From: Candidatus Xiphinematobacter sp. Idaho Grape
GTDB taxonomy: Bacteria; Verrucomicrobiota; Verrucomicrobiia; Chthoniobacterales; Xiphinematobacteraceae
DNA length: 64,000 nucleotides
Reading direction: 5' to 3'
Assembly: GCF_001318295.1 (NCBI RefSeq)
Contig: NZ_CP012665.1
Span: 372,001-436,000 of the forward strand
Below, in pieces: positions 38,325-47,684 of this stretch; the stretch's first letter is position 1; each line of letters starts with the position of its first letter. The notes beneath the pieces were generated by a model that saw only the letters and a program-made list of their open reading frames with translations, ran no database searches and was not told where the DNA came from. The translations under genes were made by a program, and so were the position numbers.

Positions 38325-38635
38325 CCGTAGAGCTAGCTGGGCCTAGCTACTTGTCATAAGTCACAACATGTGTACCAAAGTTGATGATAATTCAGACAAA
38401 CGGAAAATTACGAATACACCCTGCTGTCTTTGCATAATGAAGACTTGCTTGGATGGAGGCTAGCACAACCCCTACTGTACAAAGTATAGAGAACGTGTGT
38501 ACTATCTGCACCATTGCCATCTTATTCCACTTGCTACCTTTTTACTAAACTAGGCAAAACTCCTGAGAGATCTCTCTGCAGGATCTGTCTAGATCTAACA
38601 AGGGAGGATTTGGGTCCATCCATTTTTATGAGAAC

Positions 38636-39865
38636 ATGCACCCCGCATTCGAGTCCTTAAGGGAGGAGTTTCCAGCTCTCAAGGAATCTGTAAAGGGCAG
38701 AAATGTGCAGGTTGCCTATCTGGATAATGCAGCAAGTACTCAAAAGCCGGAAGTAGTCATCCAAAGGATGGCGGAGTTTTCCCGCCACGAGTACGCAAAC
38801 GTGCACCGTGGAATGCATGAACTAAGCGAACGTGCTACAATCGCCTATGAAGCAGCGCGCTGCCGCGCTGCCCGTTACCTGGAGGCCAAGGAAGAATCTA
38901 TTATCTTCACATCCGGTACTACCTCAGCGCTCAATCTTTTGGCCAATACCTGGGGGGAATACAATGTCAAGGAGGGTGATACGTTACTCCTTACAGAACT
39001 GGAGCATCATAGTAATCTTGTTCCTTGGCTCCAGTTGGCTCAACGTAAGCGTGCCACAGTGGTTTACGCTCCACTTGATCCAGTGACGCAGGTGCTAGAC
39101 ATAGAGCGCCTCCATCGACTCCTTTGTCGAGGACCACGTCTTTTTACCTTTGCACATGTCTCTAATGTCTTAGGATCAATTCAATCTGCAGAGGCGTTTT
39201 GTACCCTTGCCAGGGAGCAAGGGGTCACTACAATAGTGGATGCAGCACAGTCTGCTGGACATATGCCACTGAGTACTGCCAAGATGGGTTGCGATTTTCT
39301 AGCCTGTTCTGGCCACAAAATGTGCGGTCCCACCGGTATTGGGATACTCTATGGACGTTACGAGCTTCTTCTTGAAATGCCTCCCTGGCAGTACGGGGGA
39401 GAGATGGTAGACAGCGTCGACTTTCACTGGGCAACCTTCCGTACCCCACCAGCACGGTTTGAAGCCGGCACTCCCCCTATTATTGAGGCAGTTGGTCTCC
39501 ATGCTGCTATGGATTTCCTGGATAGTATAGACCGTGAAAAAATCGCTCGTCATTCTGCTGCTTTGGCTGAAGAGGCTGCTGAGGGCCTACGCCAAATGAG
39601 GGGACTCCGCGTGTTTGGTCCTCCTTTGGGTCGTGCAGGTTTAGTAACTTTCTCTGTTGAGGGAGTACATGCTCACGATTTGGTTTTTTTTCTAAATTTG
39701 CGCGGCCTTGCTTTACGAGCAGGACATCATTGTGTGCAACCCCTGATGCGTAAGTTGGGTGTGCCATCCAGCAGCCGAGCTAGTTTTTATTTTTACAATA
39801 CCCGTCAGGAGGTCCACAGACTCCTGGAAGGGGTGCAGGAGGCTGTCGCTTTTTTTACCTCTTAA
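38636..39865 (+). CDS. sufS: SufS-type cysteine desulfurase
   Basis: This PLP enzyme takes sulfur from cysteine for Fe-S assembly. The 409-residue group II desulfurase has AYLDNAASTQKP at the N-terminus, the PLP-binding Lys228 in CSGHKMCGPTG, and the catalytic Cys366 in RAGHHCVQPLM. It stands directly before the sufU scaffold gene (3 bases), forming a two-gene operon. No sufBCD is in the window. Confidence 0.95.
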   Translation: MHPAFESLREEFPALKESVKGRNVQVAYLDNAASTQKPEVVIQRMAEFSRHEYANVHRGMHELSERATIAYEAARCRAARYLEAKEESIIFTSGTTSALNLLANTWGEYNVKEGDTLLLTELEHHSNLVPWLQLAQRKRATVVYAPLDPVTQVLDIERLHRLLCRGPRLFTFAHVSNVLGSIQSAEAFCTLAREQGVTTIVDAAQSAGHMPLSTAKMGCDFLACSGHKMCGPTGIGILYGRYELLLEMPPWQYGGEMVDSVDFHWATFRTPPARFEAGTPPIIEAVGLHAAMDFLDSIDREKIARHSAALAEEAAEGLRQMRGLRVFGPPLGRAGLVTFSVEGVHAHDLVFFLNLRGLALRAGHHCVQPLMRKLGVPSSSRASFYFYNTRQEVHRLLEGVQEAVAFFTS

Positions 39866-39868
39866 TTA

Positions 39869-40291
39869 ATGGATACCGAGATTTATCAGGAAATTATCTT
39901 CCAGCATTCCAGGCGCCCAAGGAATTTTGGCTGCTTGGAAACGGCTACTCATAGTGCGAGTGGGCAAAATGCCTCTTGCGGAGATGCAATCCAAGTTCAA
40001 TTAATTTTGGAAGATAACATAATCCGGGAAATAACATTTTATTCGAGTGCCTGTGCTATTTGTACAGCCTCGGCCTCCATTATGACTAGTGAGGTTAAGG
40101 GACTAGCCAAGGCGCAAGCCCTTGGAGTGGTTCTAGATTTTCGAAAAATGGTCGCAGACGGCATTTTGTCGGAGAAGTTTCCAGATCACCTTAAAGCGCT
40201 TAGGGGGATACATCAATTTCCTCAACGGGTCAAGTGTGCCACTCTTCCCTGGGAAACCCTAGCTGTTGCACTCCATTCCTCCCCGTCGTAA
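39869..40291 (+). CDS. sufU: SufU-type Fe-S assembly protein
   Basis: The 140-residue protein has the SufU/IscU fold: MDTEIYQEIIFQHSRRPRNFG, the first ligand Cys37 with Asp39 (NASCGD), Cys62 in SSACAICTASASIM, and Cys123 in VKCATLPWETL. Cys37, Asp39, Cys62 and Cys123 match the zinc or sulfur-accepting site of SufU, which receives sulfur from SufS. Cys65 is additional; Ser is usual there. It follows sufS by three bases. Confidence 0.92.
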   Translation: MDTEIYQEIIFQHSRRPRNFGCLETATHSASGQNASCGDAIQVQLILEDNIIREITFYSSACAICTASASIMTSEVKGLAKAQALGVVLDFRKMVADGILSEKFPDHLKALRGIHQFPQRVKCATLPWETLAVALHSSPS

Positions 40292-40293
40292 AA

Positions 40294-40316
40294 GACCATG
40301 CGTGGTCCCTCTTTTG
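40294..40316 (+). terminator. hairpin after sufU with a short T-run
   Basis: Arms GACCA and TGGTC around TGCG, 2 bases after the sufU stop, followed by CCTCTTTT. The stem is short, so termination efficiency is uncertain. It separates sufSU from the convergent metal-transport operon. Confidence 0.45.
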
Positions 40317-40589
40317 GCACCACCTCGCAAGCAGGCAAGGAAAGCTCTGGAGTACTTCCGTGCCTAGAGCTACCTCATGCCTTCGTCTCGAACTTATATT
40401 CTGGCGAATCGTCTCTAGTCGTGTCACTCGTGCCGCTTGCTTTCCTCTTATAAGGTTATCCAGAGCAATTTACTGACCTTGGTTTGGGCATGTTCACTCC
40501 CTTTTATCATTAACGCAACGTAATCTAGCTGCGGGCTTAGTACATAGTCACCCTTATCCCACTTTTCTCTCCCTCCCAGTTAGGAAGCC

Positions 40590-41408
40590 CTATCTTTGCA
40601 GAACAAGACGGCAGAGAGCTTCTGACATGAGATAAAGGATAAAAAGGATGGCAGTAATCCAGAAACTGGGTGGCCAGTTTGTCAAACAAGCCATCAGGAT
40701 ACCACACCAGACCGCACTGAGAGCAAAGCATATTCCTGCCAAATTGGCTGTCCAGAATCCATGAAATATCCTGGAAGCAATTCCGGCTGGCCCTACCATT
40801 AGGGCAAAGACGAGAAGAATTCCTACAATTTGACTAGCTAGAGTTACAGAGATTGCCAAGATTCCCATAAAGCTCACCGAAAGTGACAAAAGCGAGACGC
40901 CGCGCGCTTCGGCAAGATCGGGTCGAACACTGGCAAAAAGCAGTCTCCTGGAAAGGAAGCCTAGGACACAAAGTGCCACCCCAGCTAGGGTAACAATCTG
41001 AATAAGTTGCTGTCTAGAGACACCAAAAATATTTCCGAATAAGATTGCTGCGGCCTGTCCAGCAAAACCCTTGTAGAAGGCTAAAAAGAGAGTGCCTACG
41101 CCTAAGCAAACGGAAAGTACCATTCCAATAGCCTGTTCACTTTGCTGAATACGGCTACCCGAGATACCCATCCCAACACCTGCTAATAAAGAGACTATCA
41201 GCATACCATTAAGCGGATTAATTCCAAAAAGAGCCGCGCCCGTTGCTCCACTAAATCCAATGTGTGCCAGGGCATGTGCCGCGAAGCTGACATTGCGAAT
41301 TACGACAAAGTATCCTACCACTGCCCCCAGTACTCCTACTAGAGAGCCGGCAATAAGAGCATTGCGTACAAAATCGTACGAAAAATACTCTAGCAAGAGT
41401 TTAAGCAT
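40590..41408 (-). CDS. znuB: zinc/manganese-type ABC transporter permease
   Basis: The 272-residue ABC-3 family permease has about eight membrane spans and family motifs FAAHALAHIGFSGATGAALF and LLVFALMVGPAGIASRI. It forms the membrane channel for the ATPase at 41401-42192 and the binding protein at 42192. The start overlaps the ATPase gene by 8 bases, so the three genes are translationally linked. Zinc and manganese importers cannot be told apart from the permease alone. Confidence 0.9.
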   Translation of the reverse strand: MLKLLLEYFSYDFVRNALIAGSLVGVLGAVVGYFVVIRNVSFAAHALAHIGFSGATGAALFGINPLNGMLIVSLLAGVGMGISGSRIQQSEQAIGMVLSVCLGVGTLFLAFYKGFAGQAAAILFGNIFGVSRQQLIQIVTLAGVALCVLGFLSRRLLFASVRPDLAEARGVSLLSLSVSFMGILAISVTLASQIVGILLVFALMVGPAGIASRIFHGFWTANLAGICFALSAVWCGILMACLTNWPPSFWITAILFILYLMSEALCRLVLQR

Positions 41409-42192
41409 GACGAATAGTCTCTGTTACGTTTCCTTCTGCGCTAACAACGAAGATCCTTCCCTTTGCATGGATGACGTGAATTTTCGTACGGTAGAGAGCG
41501 CTTAGTACTTCGCTGGTAAACACCTTGCTAACGGGGCCCAGAGTAGCACTTCCTCCCGCTATGTAGAGAACCTGATCCATCACATCAAGTAGAGGATTAA
41601 CATCATGGGTAATAAAAAGCACAGTAGTTCCAGCAGATTTTCTAATCTTCTGGATACATTGAATGAGACGTATCTGGTTATGTGGATCAAGGTTTGCAAG
41701 GGGTTCGTCGAGAATAAGAAGCCTGGGTTTTCCCAACAGTGCTTGGGCAAGTGCAACGCACTGCTTTTCACCATTGGAAAGTATTGAAAAGGGGCGATGA
41801 GCATAATTAGCCGCGCCCACTAAATGGAGAGATTTAATTACCTCATTCTTGAGGGCCTTGTCATACCAAGGCAATCCCCAGCGGTTGCCATTTGTAATAG
41901 CAGCTACTACCGAGAAGGCACTCAGGGCTGTATTCTCTAAATTATTCTGAGATTGTGGCATGTAGCCAATGTGACGATTCTCCCGTCCAGGAGGACTGCC
42001 AAAAACAGAAATTCTTCCTGAAGATAGCGGCAGAAGTCCGAGGATACACTTTACTAAAGTAGACTTGCCAGCCCCATTGGGACCGAAGATTCCAACGAAT
42101 TCCCCAGCTTTGACTTCCGCGGTAACAGTACTTAGGATCTGGGTGCCTCCTAAACAAACGCTGGCTTCGTTCATTGATAAACTGTTGATCAC
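41401..42192 (-). CDS. znuC: zinc/manganese-type ABC transporter ATPase
   Basis: The 263-residue ATPase has a Walker A FGPNGAGKSTLVKC, the Q-loop GYMPQSQNNLE, the ABC signature LSNGEKQCVALAQALL and Walker B LLILDEPLANLD, followed by the switch His in FITHDVNP. It overlaps the binding-protein gene by one base and the permease gene by 8 bases. Confidence 0.92.
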   Translation of the reverse strand: MINSLSMNEASVCLGGTQILSTVTAEVKAGEFVGIFGPNGAGKSTLVKCILGLLPLSSGRISVFGSPPGRENRHIGYMPQSQNNLENTALSAFSVVAAITNGNRWGLPWYDKALKNEVIKSLHLVGAANYAHRPFSILSNGEKQCVALAQALLGKPRLLILDEPLANLDPHNQIRLIQCIQKIRKSAGTTVLFITHDVNPLLDVMDQVLYIAGGSATLGPVSKVFTSEVLSALYRTKIHVIHAKGRIFVVSAEGNVTETIRHA

Positions 42193-43028
42193 TACTTAAG
42201 ACCAAGAACCCTCTCAATCATTGATAATTCCCAAAGCATCCAATCTACGTAACTAGGGAAATGATGCGGTTGAGTCTCTGTAATCCCAACCACGGCTATC
42301 CCATGCCTTTTGGCAATAGATTGCATCCGTTTTGCGGAAGGGTTTTGTACCTGGCTGTTATAGAAGAGGACTTTCGCTTGGCCTTCAGTGAGGGCCTTTT
42401 CGAAGTTCACACTCTGTCGAAAACAAGGCTCCGCATTGTTCACAACTGTTTGTTGATAGTCGTAATTAAGCATTTTCCACCCCAGAGAGCAGGCCATATA
42501 CCCAAAAATGGATTCAGTAGCTGTTACTTGCAGGCCAAAAGTCTTCTCCCGAAGGGCGGAAATTTTTTCCCGCAACGGTTGCATAGATTTCTCAAAGGCC
42601 TCTACGGCTGCCGATTTATTCAGAATTTGAGCAAGTCGCGCTGCCAACACAGACATGGTTTCCGGATTGTACCAAATATGGGGATTTTTCCCCGTCTCAA
42701 CCCCAATGAGGTCTGCTACCTTAATAGTCACACAATGTGGCCTCCCGCTCACCCTCAGGAGCCTCTCTACCCAGTCATCGTACCCCAGGCCGTTATAAAT
42801 AAGAATATCTGCACTAGCAATCGCTTTCACAGTAGCGGCATCCGCCTGAAATTCATGAGGGTTTTGATTGGGATTTCTAAGTATACTAGCAACTGCTACG
42901 GAGGAACCTCCAATTTGCTTGGCAATTTTCCCATAGAAGTTTTCTACTGCTACGATCTGGACAGCTGCAAAGATACGGCTGATGGAAAAGAACAAGCTAA
43001 AGAGGGTGAGGAAACTTCTTATCATCAT
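42192..43028 (-). CDS. znuA: zinc/manganese-type ABC transporter binding protein
   Basis: The periplasmic metal-binding protein of the cluster. The start at 43028 (MMIRSFLTLFSLFFSISRIFA) gives a good signal peptide; the open frame reaches 43061. Metal-ligand histidines are visible in PNQNPHEFQAD and GKNPHIWYNPE. The third ligand region reads TATESIFGYMA, with Glu where ZnuA and many Mn-binding members have His, and the last region is GITETQPHH. It lacks the long His/Asp-rich loop of ZnuA, so the metal may be manganese rather than zinc. Confidence 0.85.
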   Translation of the reverse strand: MMIRSFLTLFSLFFSISRIFAAVQIVAVENFYGKIAKQIGGSSVAVASILRNPNQNPHEFQADAATVKAIASADILIYNGLGYDDWVERLLRVSGRPHCVTIKVADLIGVETGKNPHIWYNPETMSVLAARLAQILNKSAAVEAFEKSMQPLREKISALREKTFGLQVTATESIFGYMACSLGWKMLNYDYQQTVVNNAEPCFRQSVNFEKALTEGQAKVLFYNSQVQNPSAKRMQSIAKRHGIAVVGITETQPHHFPSYVDWMLWELSMIERVLGLK

Positions 43029-43732
43029 GTAGCGAATATTGAGACTCACGAAACGACACAAACCTTAGACCATGCTTGCTTCATCTCTTAAAAGGTCTAC
43101 TCACCTTTTACAACAGCAATGCAAAAGAGACGCAACTTATGCGATTCCCATGGCTCTTCCTAAGATTTCTGGGTAAGAGAAACCCGCGGGGCTTTTAGTA
43201 CATTGAACATCCCTTTTAGTAGAGAGAAAGATAGTAATGCCTAGTTAAAATCCTCATAGAACAAGAATATTGTGGCGTTCGCTCTAGAGGTTTCAATATA
43301 CTGGGACTGGCCTCGTTCTTAGCTGCCTAAGAACTTAGGGGCTGTTTTTAAACCTTAAACCTACAGGCAAACTGGTTCTTACATTAGGTCCTTGAGCCTC
43401 TCTAAGGGGATCCGTTCGCCTGCTCATTCAGCAAGTCGAACACACCAAGTCCGCAAGATCCACTAACCCCCCTATCAAGGCAGGGCGACGCGGCTAAGCT
43501 TAGTAAGTTAAAGAACAAACAGCCTGCGGGGAGCCCTTCTTGGATGTAAGCCCCTTTCCTTTACAAGGGTAGCGCTGCTCCTTCTCGTCCCATCATACAG
43601 AACGCGATATGGGAAAACTCTCGGTATGGAGAAACAATCCAGAAAGTGCTCCAATCGTAATATTCCCTTATCAGGGAATGGGAGAGCTCTTGTCTTGTGA
43701 TGTCTTCCATCCCTAGAAAGGAAATAAATTTT
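43029..43732. other. 704 bases between the metal transporter and ftsK, no gene supported
   Basis: Only short frames are found on both strands. It contains an 8-bp hairpin (43315-43334) and must hold the divergent promoters of the transporter and ftsK. No Zur- or MntR-like palindrome was recognised near 43030-43100. Confidence 0.4.
43315..43334. repeat. perfect 8-bp hairpin with CTGC loop
   Basis: Arms GTTCTTAG and CTAAGAAC flank CTGC. A T-rich GCTGTTTTTAAA follows about 8 bases later on the plus strand, so a terminator is conceivable, but no gene precedes it on that strand within 3 kb. Confidence 0.5.
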
Positions 43733-46144
43733 ATGAATCGTCAGCGTCGTGCTCGGCCATTTCATGAAATCGGCGGCTTCGCTCTGCTCGGTGCTGCAGC
43801 TTTGCTCTTTTTAGCCTTAATCTCTTATGATCCTAATGACGTTCCGTCCTATATCCCTCTCGTTTCGACAACTACTCCTTATAACCCTCTTACAAGAAAT
43901 TACGTTGGCTTAGTAGGAGCGGTGTGTGCCGGTTACGGTTATTTTCTTTTTGGATCGGGTGCCTATTTAATTTCTATACTCCTGGTCACATTCGGAATCA
44001 GCAAAGCCATCCAACCGCTTTTTTCCCTTAAAGAACGTGCAGGATGGGGCTTGGTCCTTTTACTGAGTTTCTGTGCTCTGGCTGAACGCCAGCCGTGGTT
44101 TCTGTACAACTGGAAGGAAGAGCTTGGAATCGAGGGTCCTGGAGGATGGTCCGGGCGCGCTCTTTCTCGGGCCTTTGTCCCACTGGGCACGGTCGGGGCA
44201 ACAGTAGTACTCTTGGTCCTTTATGCTACTAGCTTAATTTTTGCCACTGGGTTCCGCCCAGTCGACCTTCTCCGAAGAGCAGTCTCGGCCCTTACCTCCT
44301 TTTTTCAGAAAGTACGAGAAAAAAGCTTCCGGCAACTGGACGAATTATCTCGGATGGAAGTGCGTAAAAGGGCGCTTGAAAAGCAGGCCAGTAAGCTAGA
44401 AAAGAGGCTAAAAAGGCATATCACAAAGGCAACCTCTGTTTTGATCCCCTCAGGCCCCTCTCTTCGAGATCCGAGGGCTACCGACACCTCCGTTTTAATA
44501 CCCAAGCCAATTCCTTCTAGAGGAAAAAAATCTGATGGTAGCCCAGCCTGTTTAGAGTCAGAAGATTACGTATTGCCCCCTATAGATCTCCTTGATACTC
44601 CAAGCATGCGGGGAATCCCCACTGATCCTACAGAACTACTGGACACGCAAAGAATTATTCTTCAGGTGCTTAGGCAGTTCTCTGTTGAAGCAAGACCAGG
44701 TGAAATCACAAAAGGGCCTGTCATTACCCGATACGAAATTTATCCCGCCGAAGGTATCCGTGTGGACCGCATTCTCAGTCTAGAGAGGGACATTGCTCGT
44801 GCCACGTGCGCTGAAGACATCAACATCCTAGCCCCAATCCCAGGTAAAGATACCGTAGGTATTGAAATCGCTAATGCTGAAAAGATGAATGTCACCCTAC
44901 GTGAGCTTTTGGAAACACAAACCTGGCTTCAGTCCAAGGCAAATCTTCCCATTGCTCTCGGCAGGGATATCTACGGGAATACCCTGTTAGCTGATCTGGC
45001 AAAGATGCCACACCTTCTCTTAGCAGGTACCACAGGTAGTGGAAAAAGTGTCTGTATTAATGCGATGATAGCCAGCCTTATCTTTCGCCACCCCCCTGAA
45101 AATCTGCGCTTCATTATGGTTGATCCCAAAGTAGTCGAGCTGCAAAGTTTTAACTCACTTCCCCACCTAATCACACCTGTAATTACAAACCCCAAGTATG
45201 CTCTCACCGTACTTCGCTGGCTGGTTGGAGAGATGGAAAATCGATATCGAATTTTTGCTGCATGTGGGGTGCGCAACATCCAAGGGTTCAACTCACGCTC
45301 TAAGACTAGGTTACCAGAAAGATCAAGCCCCAAATTAGGTCGAACTTCAGATGGTGTGAGGACCATGAACACGTCTGGAAAAGCTCGTACTTTTCAGAAA
45401 AATGGGATGGAATTGCCGGAGCATTTAGGGTACATCGTGCTCATCATCGATGAGCTAGCTGATCTGATGCAAGCAGCACCCTCTGATATGGAGAGTATTA
45501 TTGTCCGCATCGCTCAAATGGCTCGTGCTGCTGGTATCCACTTAATTGTCGCCACCCAAACTCCACGAGTAGGGGTAGTAACTGGACTTATCAAGGCGAA
45601 TATTCCGTCCCGAATTGCATTTCAAGTGGCTTCGAAAATTGATAGCCGCGTGATTTTGGATGAAAACGGCGCAGAAAGGCTGCTAGGGCAAGGGGATATG
45701 CTCTATTTGCCCACAGGCTCCTCTAAATTGCTTCGTGCTCAAGGAGCGTTAGTTACCGATGAGGAGGCTCAGCGTTTGGTAGATTTTGTTTCTTCTCAAT
45801 TATCCCCCCACTACGATCGTTCCATTCAAGAAAAGTTAGAAGAGGAATCTGCCGGCCATGAGGAAGGCCTCATAGAAGAAGATAAAGCACTAGTCCAAAA
45901 GAGCATCTCAATCATCCGGCAAGAACGAAAGGTATCCATTTCCATGTTGCAGAGGCGGTTGCGGCTTGGCTATACGCGAGCTGCAAGAATAGTAGATTTC
46001 CTAGAAAGAAGTGGTATTCTCGGACCGAAGCATGGAGGAAGAGATAGGGAAATTCTTGTGGACCCTGGTGCTTTGCAAAAGAAACAGCAAGAGGTCAGTG
46101 TAAAACCATCCGACACAAGCTTTTTGGGAGAAAAAGGCTCCTAG
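43733..46144 (+). CDS. ftsK: FtsK, DNA translocase of the divisome
   Basis: FtsK pumps chromosome termini apart at the septum. The start at ATG 43733 is preceded by AAAGGA at a good distance; a GTG at 43697 adds twelve residues. About four membrane spans occupy residues 10-170, followed by a charged linker, the RecA-like motor with Walker A AGTTGSGKSVCINAM and Walker B IVLIIDELADLM, and a C-terminal gamma winged helix (SMLQRRLRLGYTRAARIVD) that reads KOPS sites. At 803 residues it is shorter than E. coli FtsK because the linker is short. Confidence 0.95.
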   Translation: MNRQRRARPFHEIGGFALLGAAALLFLALISYDPNDVPSYIPLVSTTTPYNPLTRNYVGLVGAVCAGYGYFLFGSGAYLISILLVTFGISKAIQPLFSLKERAGWGLVLLLSFCALAERQPWFLYNWKEELGIEGPGGWSGRALSRAFVPLGTVGATVVLLVLYATSLIFATGFRPVDLLRRAVSALTSFFQKVREKSFRQLDELSRMEVRKRALEKQASKLEKRLKRHITKATSVLIPSGPSLRDPRATDTSVLIPKPIPSRGKKSDGSPACLESEDYVLPPIDLLDTPSMRGIPTDPTELLDTQRIILQVLRQFSVEARPGEITKGPVITRYEIYPAEGIRVDRILSLERDIARATCAEDINILAPIPGKDTVGIEIANAEKMNVTLRELLETQTWLQSKANLPIALGRDIYGNTLLADLAKMPHLLLAGTTGSGKSVCINAMIASLIFRHPPENLRFIMVDPKVVELQSFNSLPHLITPVITNPKYALTVLRWLVGEMENRYRIFAACGVRNIQGFNSRSKTRLPERSSPKLGRTSDGVRTMNTSGKARTFQKNGMELPEHLGYIVLIIDELADLMQAAPSDMESIIVRIAQMARAAGIHLIVATQTPRVGVVTGLIKANIPSRIAFQVASKIDSRVILDENGAERLLGQGDMLYLPTGSSKLLRAQGALVTDEEAQRLVDFVSSQLSPHYDRSIQEKLEEESAGHEEGLIEEDKALVQKSISIIRQERKVSISMLQRRLRLGYTRAARIVDFLERSGILGPKHGGRDREILVDPGALQKKQQEVSVKPSDTSFLGEKGS

Positions 46145-46674
46145 TTAACCCACCTTTTCCATGAGGCCCACACAGCAGGACATCCATTGTTATTTGCTGG
46201 TGGTAAAATCCAGCAGAGAAAGTGAGGGGACGCTACTTTCTCTTAATCGAAAAGCCGTCTAATCTTCCATATCCAGCTCTATTGCCTTCCGTCTTGGATG
46301 CTCTATATCCCTCTCATAATTTTTAGGAGCCCTTTTTTGTTGTAGCCCCCAGCCTATGCTAGAACTGCGCTCCTGTGTGAGCTGGAGAACCGAGAATGCT
46401 GGAAAAAACTCTTTGTGAGCTTTTTAGCACGGTACGAGCCTAAAACGTAGGTAAGGTTTCCCTCGTTGCAAGTTTGGGAGCCCGTTGTCTGTCACACACT
46501 CTTTCACGCTGCTTTCGAAAAGCGCTTTGCTGACAAAGTGTCTAGAGCAAGTTATACGCTACGCCGGTGGACTCTCTTCTCATTTCTAGAAAATGGAATG
46601 CACGCCCACGCTTCATGCCTCGTCTTACGACTGTGTGTTCTGCCTGTTGCGCGAAGCGCTCTTCCGTGTGCACC
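46145..46674. other. 530 bases between ftsK and rluD, no gene supported
   Basis: The genes on either side converge. Apart from the hairpin at 46215-46243 only short frames are seen; a 131-codon plus-strand frame from 46466 mostly runs antisense to rluD and has no family features. Confidence 0.4.
46215..46243 (+). terminator. 9-bp hairpin 70 bases after ftsK
   Basis: Arms AGAGAAAGT and ACTTTCTCT enclose an 11-base loop, followed only by TTAATC. The stem is good but the T-run is poor, so this is a possible terminator for ftsK. Confidence 0.4.
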
Positions 46675-47634
46675 CTATAGTGGTCCAAATGCTTTAGACG
46701 GCGTAGTTTTTTGTAGCATCCAGAATTTTTGGAATGCGTCCAGTTGCATTTCGGTTGGAATTGGCGCGCAAAATTCCATAGAAACCCTTTTAGTAGGGTG
46801 GAAAAAGCTGAGTTTCCAGGCATGTAAAAGGTGGTGCGGAAAACTTCTGCGCTCCCCGTAGATTGCGTCTCCTAACACGGGGTGCCCTAAGTACTTTAAA
46901 TGGACTCGGATTTGGTGGGTGCGTCCAGTTTGTGGGAAACAAACCACTAGACTGGTTCCACGGGCACTGGAAAGGACCTGATAGTGGGTTACTGCGTCAC
47001 GCCCCTTAAGAAGGGGAGCGACGGACATTCTTTGGCGATGGATAGGGTGTCTGCAAATGGGGGCGCATATCGTTCCGTCTGTTCTTGTACAAACACCCTG
47101 AACAATAGCTAGATAGGTTTTCTTTACCTTGCGTAGGGCGAACTCTCGTGAGAGGCTACAGTGAGTGGCGTCGTTCTTTGCAACTACCAAGCATCCACTG
47201 GTTCCCTTGTCCAGCCGATGGACAATTCCTGGGCGCTCTGCTCCACTAACCTTAGAAAGGTTGCGACAACGAGCTAAAATGGCTCCAGCAAGAGTCCCCT
47301 TCCAATTTCCAGATCCCGGATGAACTACTACCCCAGCTTCTTTGTTAACTACGAGTAGATCTGTATCCTCGTACAAAACATGCAGTGGCATCGTAGGTTC
47401 TGGAACTAAACTCGTAGAAGCAACTGCTACTGGCCTACAAACGAATAAGATATCTCCAGTTCGGACCTTTTCGGAAGGCCTTGCTGTTCTCCCTCGAAGA
47501 CGAACACAGCCGGAGTGAATTAAAGACTGCACACAGGTACGGGAAAGGGAGGGAAGGATCGCTACTGCAAAACGGTCCAGCCGCCACCCAGCGTAGGGTG
47601 AACCTACAACGGTTGAAGTAGGAGGTATATTCAT
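46675..47634 (-). CDS. rluD: RluD-family 23S rRNA pseudouridine synthase
   Basis: The 319-residue protein has an S4 RNA-binding domain at residues 15-75 (RLDRFAVAIL, LIHSGCVRLRGR) and the RluA-family catalytic motif HRLDKGTSGCLVVAK, whose Asp is the nucleophile. HQIRVHLKYLGHPVLGDAIYG is the usual downstream motif. RluD modifies helix 69 of 23S rRNA; exact specificity within the RluA/C/D group cannot be fixed by eye, but the S4 domain excludes RluA. Confidence 0.92.
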   Translation of the reverse strand: MNIPPTSTVVGSPYAGWRLDRFAVAILPSLSRTCVQSLIHSGCVRLRGRTARPSEKVRTGDILFVCRPVAVASTSLVPEPTMPLHVLYEDTDLLVVNKEAGVVVHPGSGNWKGTLAGAILARCRNLSKVSGAERPGIVHRLDKGTSGCLVVAKNDATHCSLSREFALRKVKKTYLAIVQGVCTRTDGTICAPICRHPIHRQRMSVAPLLKGRDAVTHYQVLSSARGTSLVVCFPQTGRTHQIRVHLKYLGHPVLGDAIYGERRSFPHHLLHAWKLSFFHPTKRVSMEFCAPIPTEMQLDAFQKFWMLQKTTPSKAFGPL

Positions 47635-47684
47635 CTCTTACTTATACATAAAAATGCTTTAAATGAACTGCATATGGAGCGAGA

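Larger units (their letters stand above)
37869..38635. other. 767-base region between clpP and sufS with palindromes and a gene remnant
   Basis: It holds a minus-strand dehydrogenase remnant (37998-38157), two perfect palindromes (38249-38269 and 38303-38324), and presumably the promoters of the divergent clpP and sufS genes. No other coding frame is convincing. Confidence 0.5.

Noticed and set aside
42261-43091. 276-codon plus-strand open frame
   Set aside because: It is antisense to the metal-binding protein gene, whose signal peptide, ligand motifs and operon position are clear; the plus frame has no family features.
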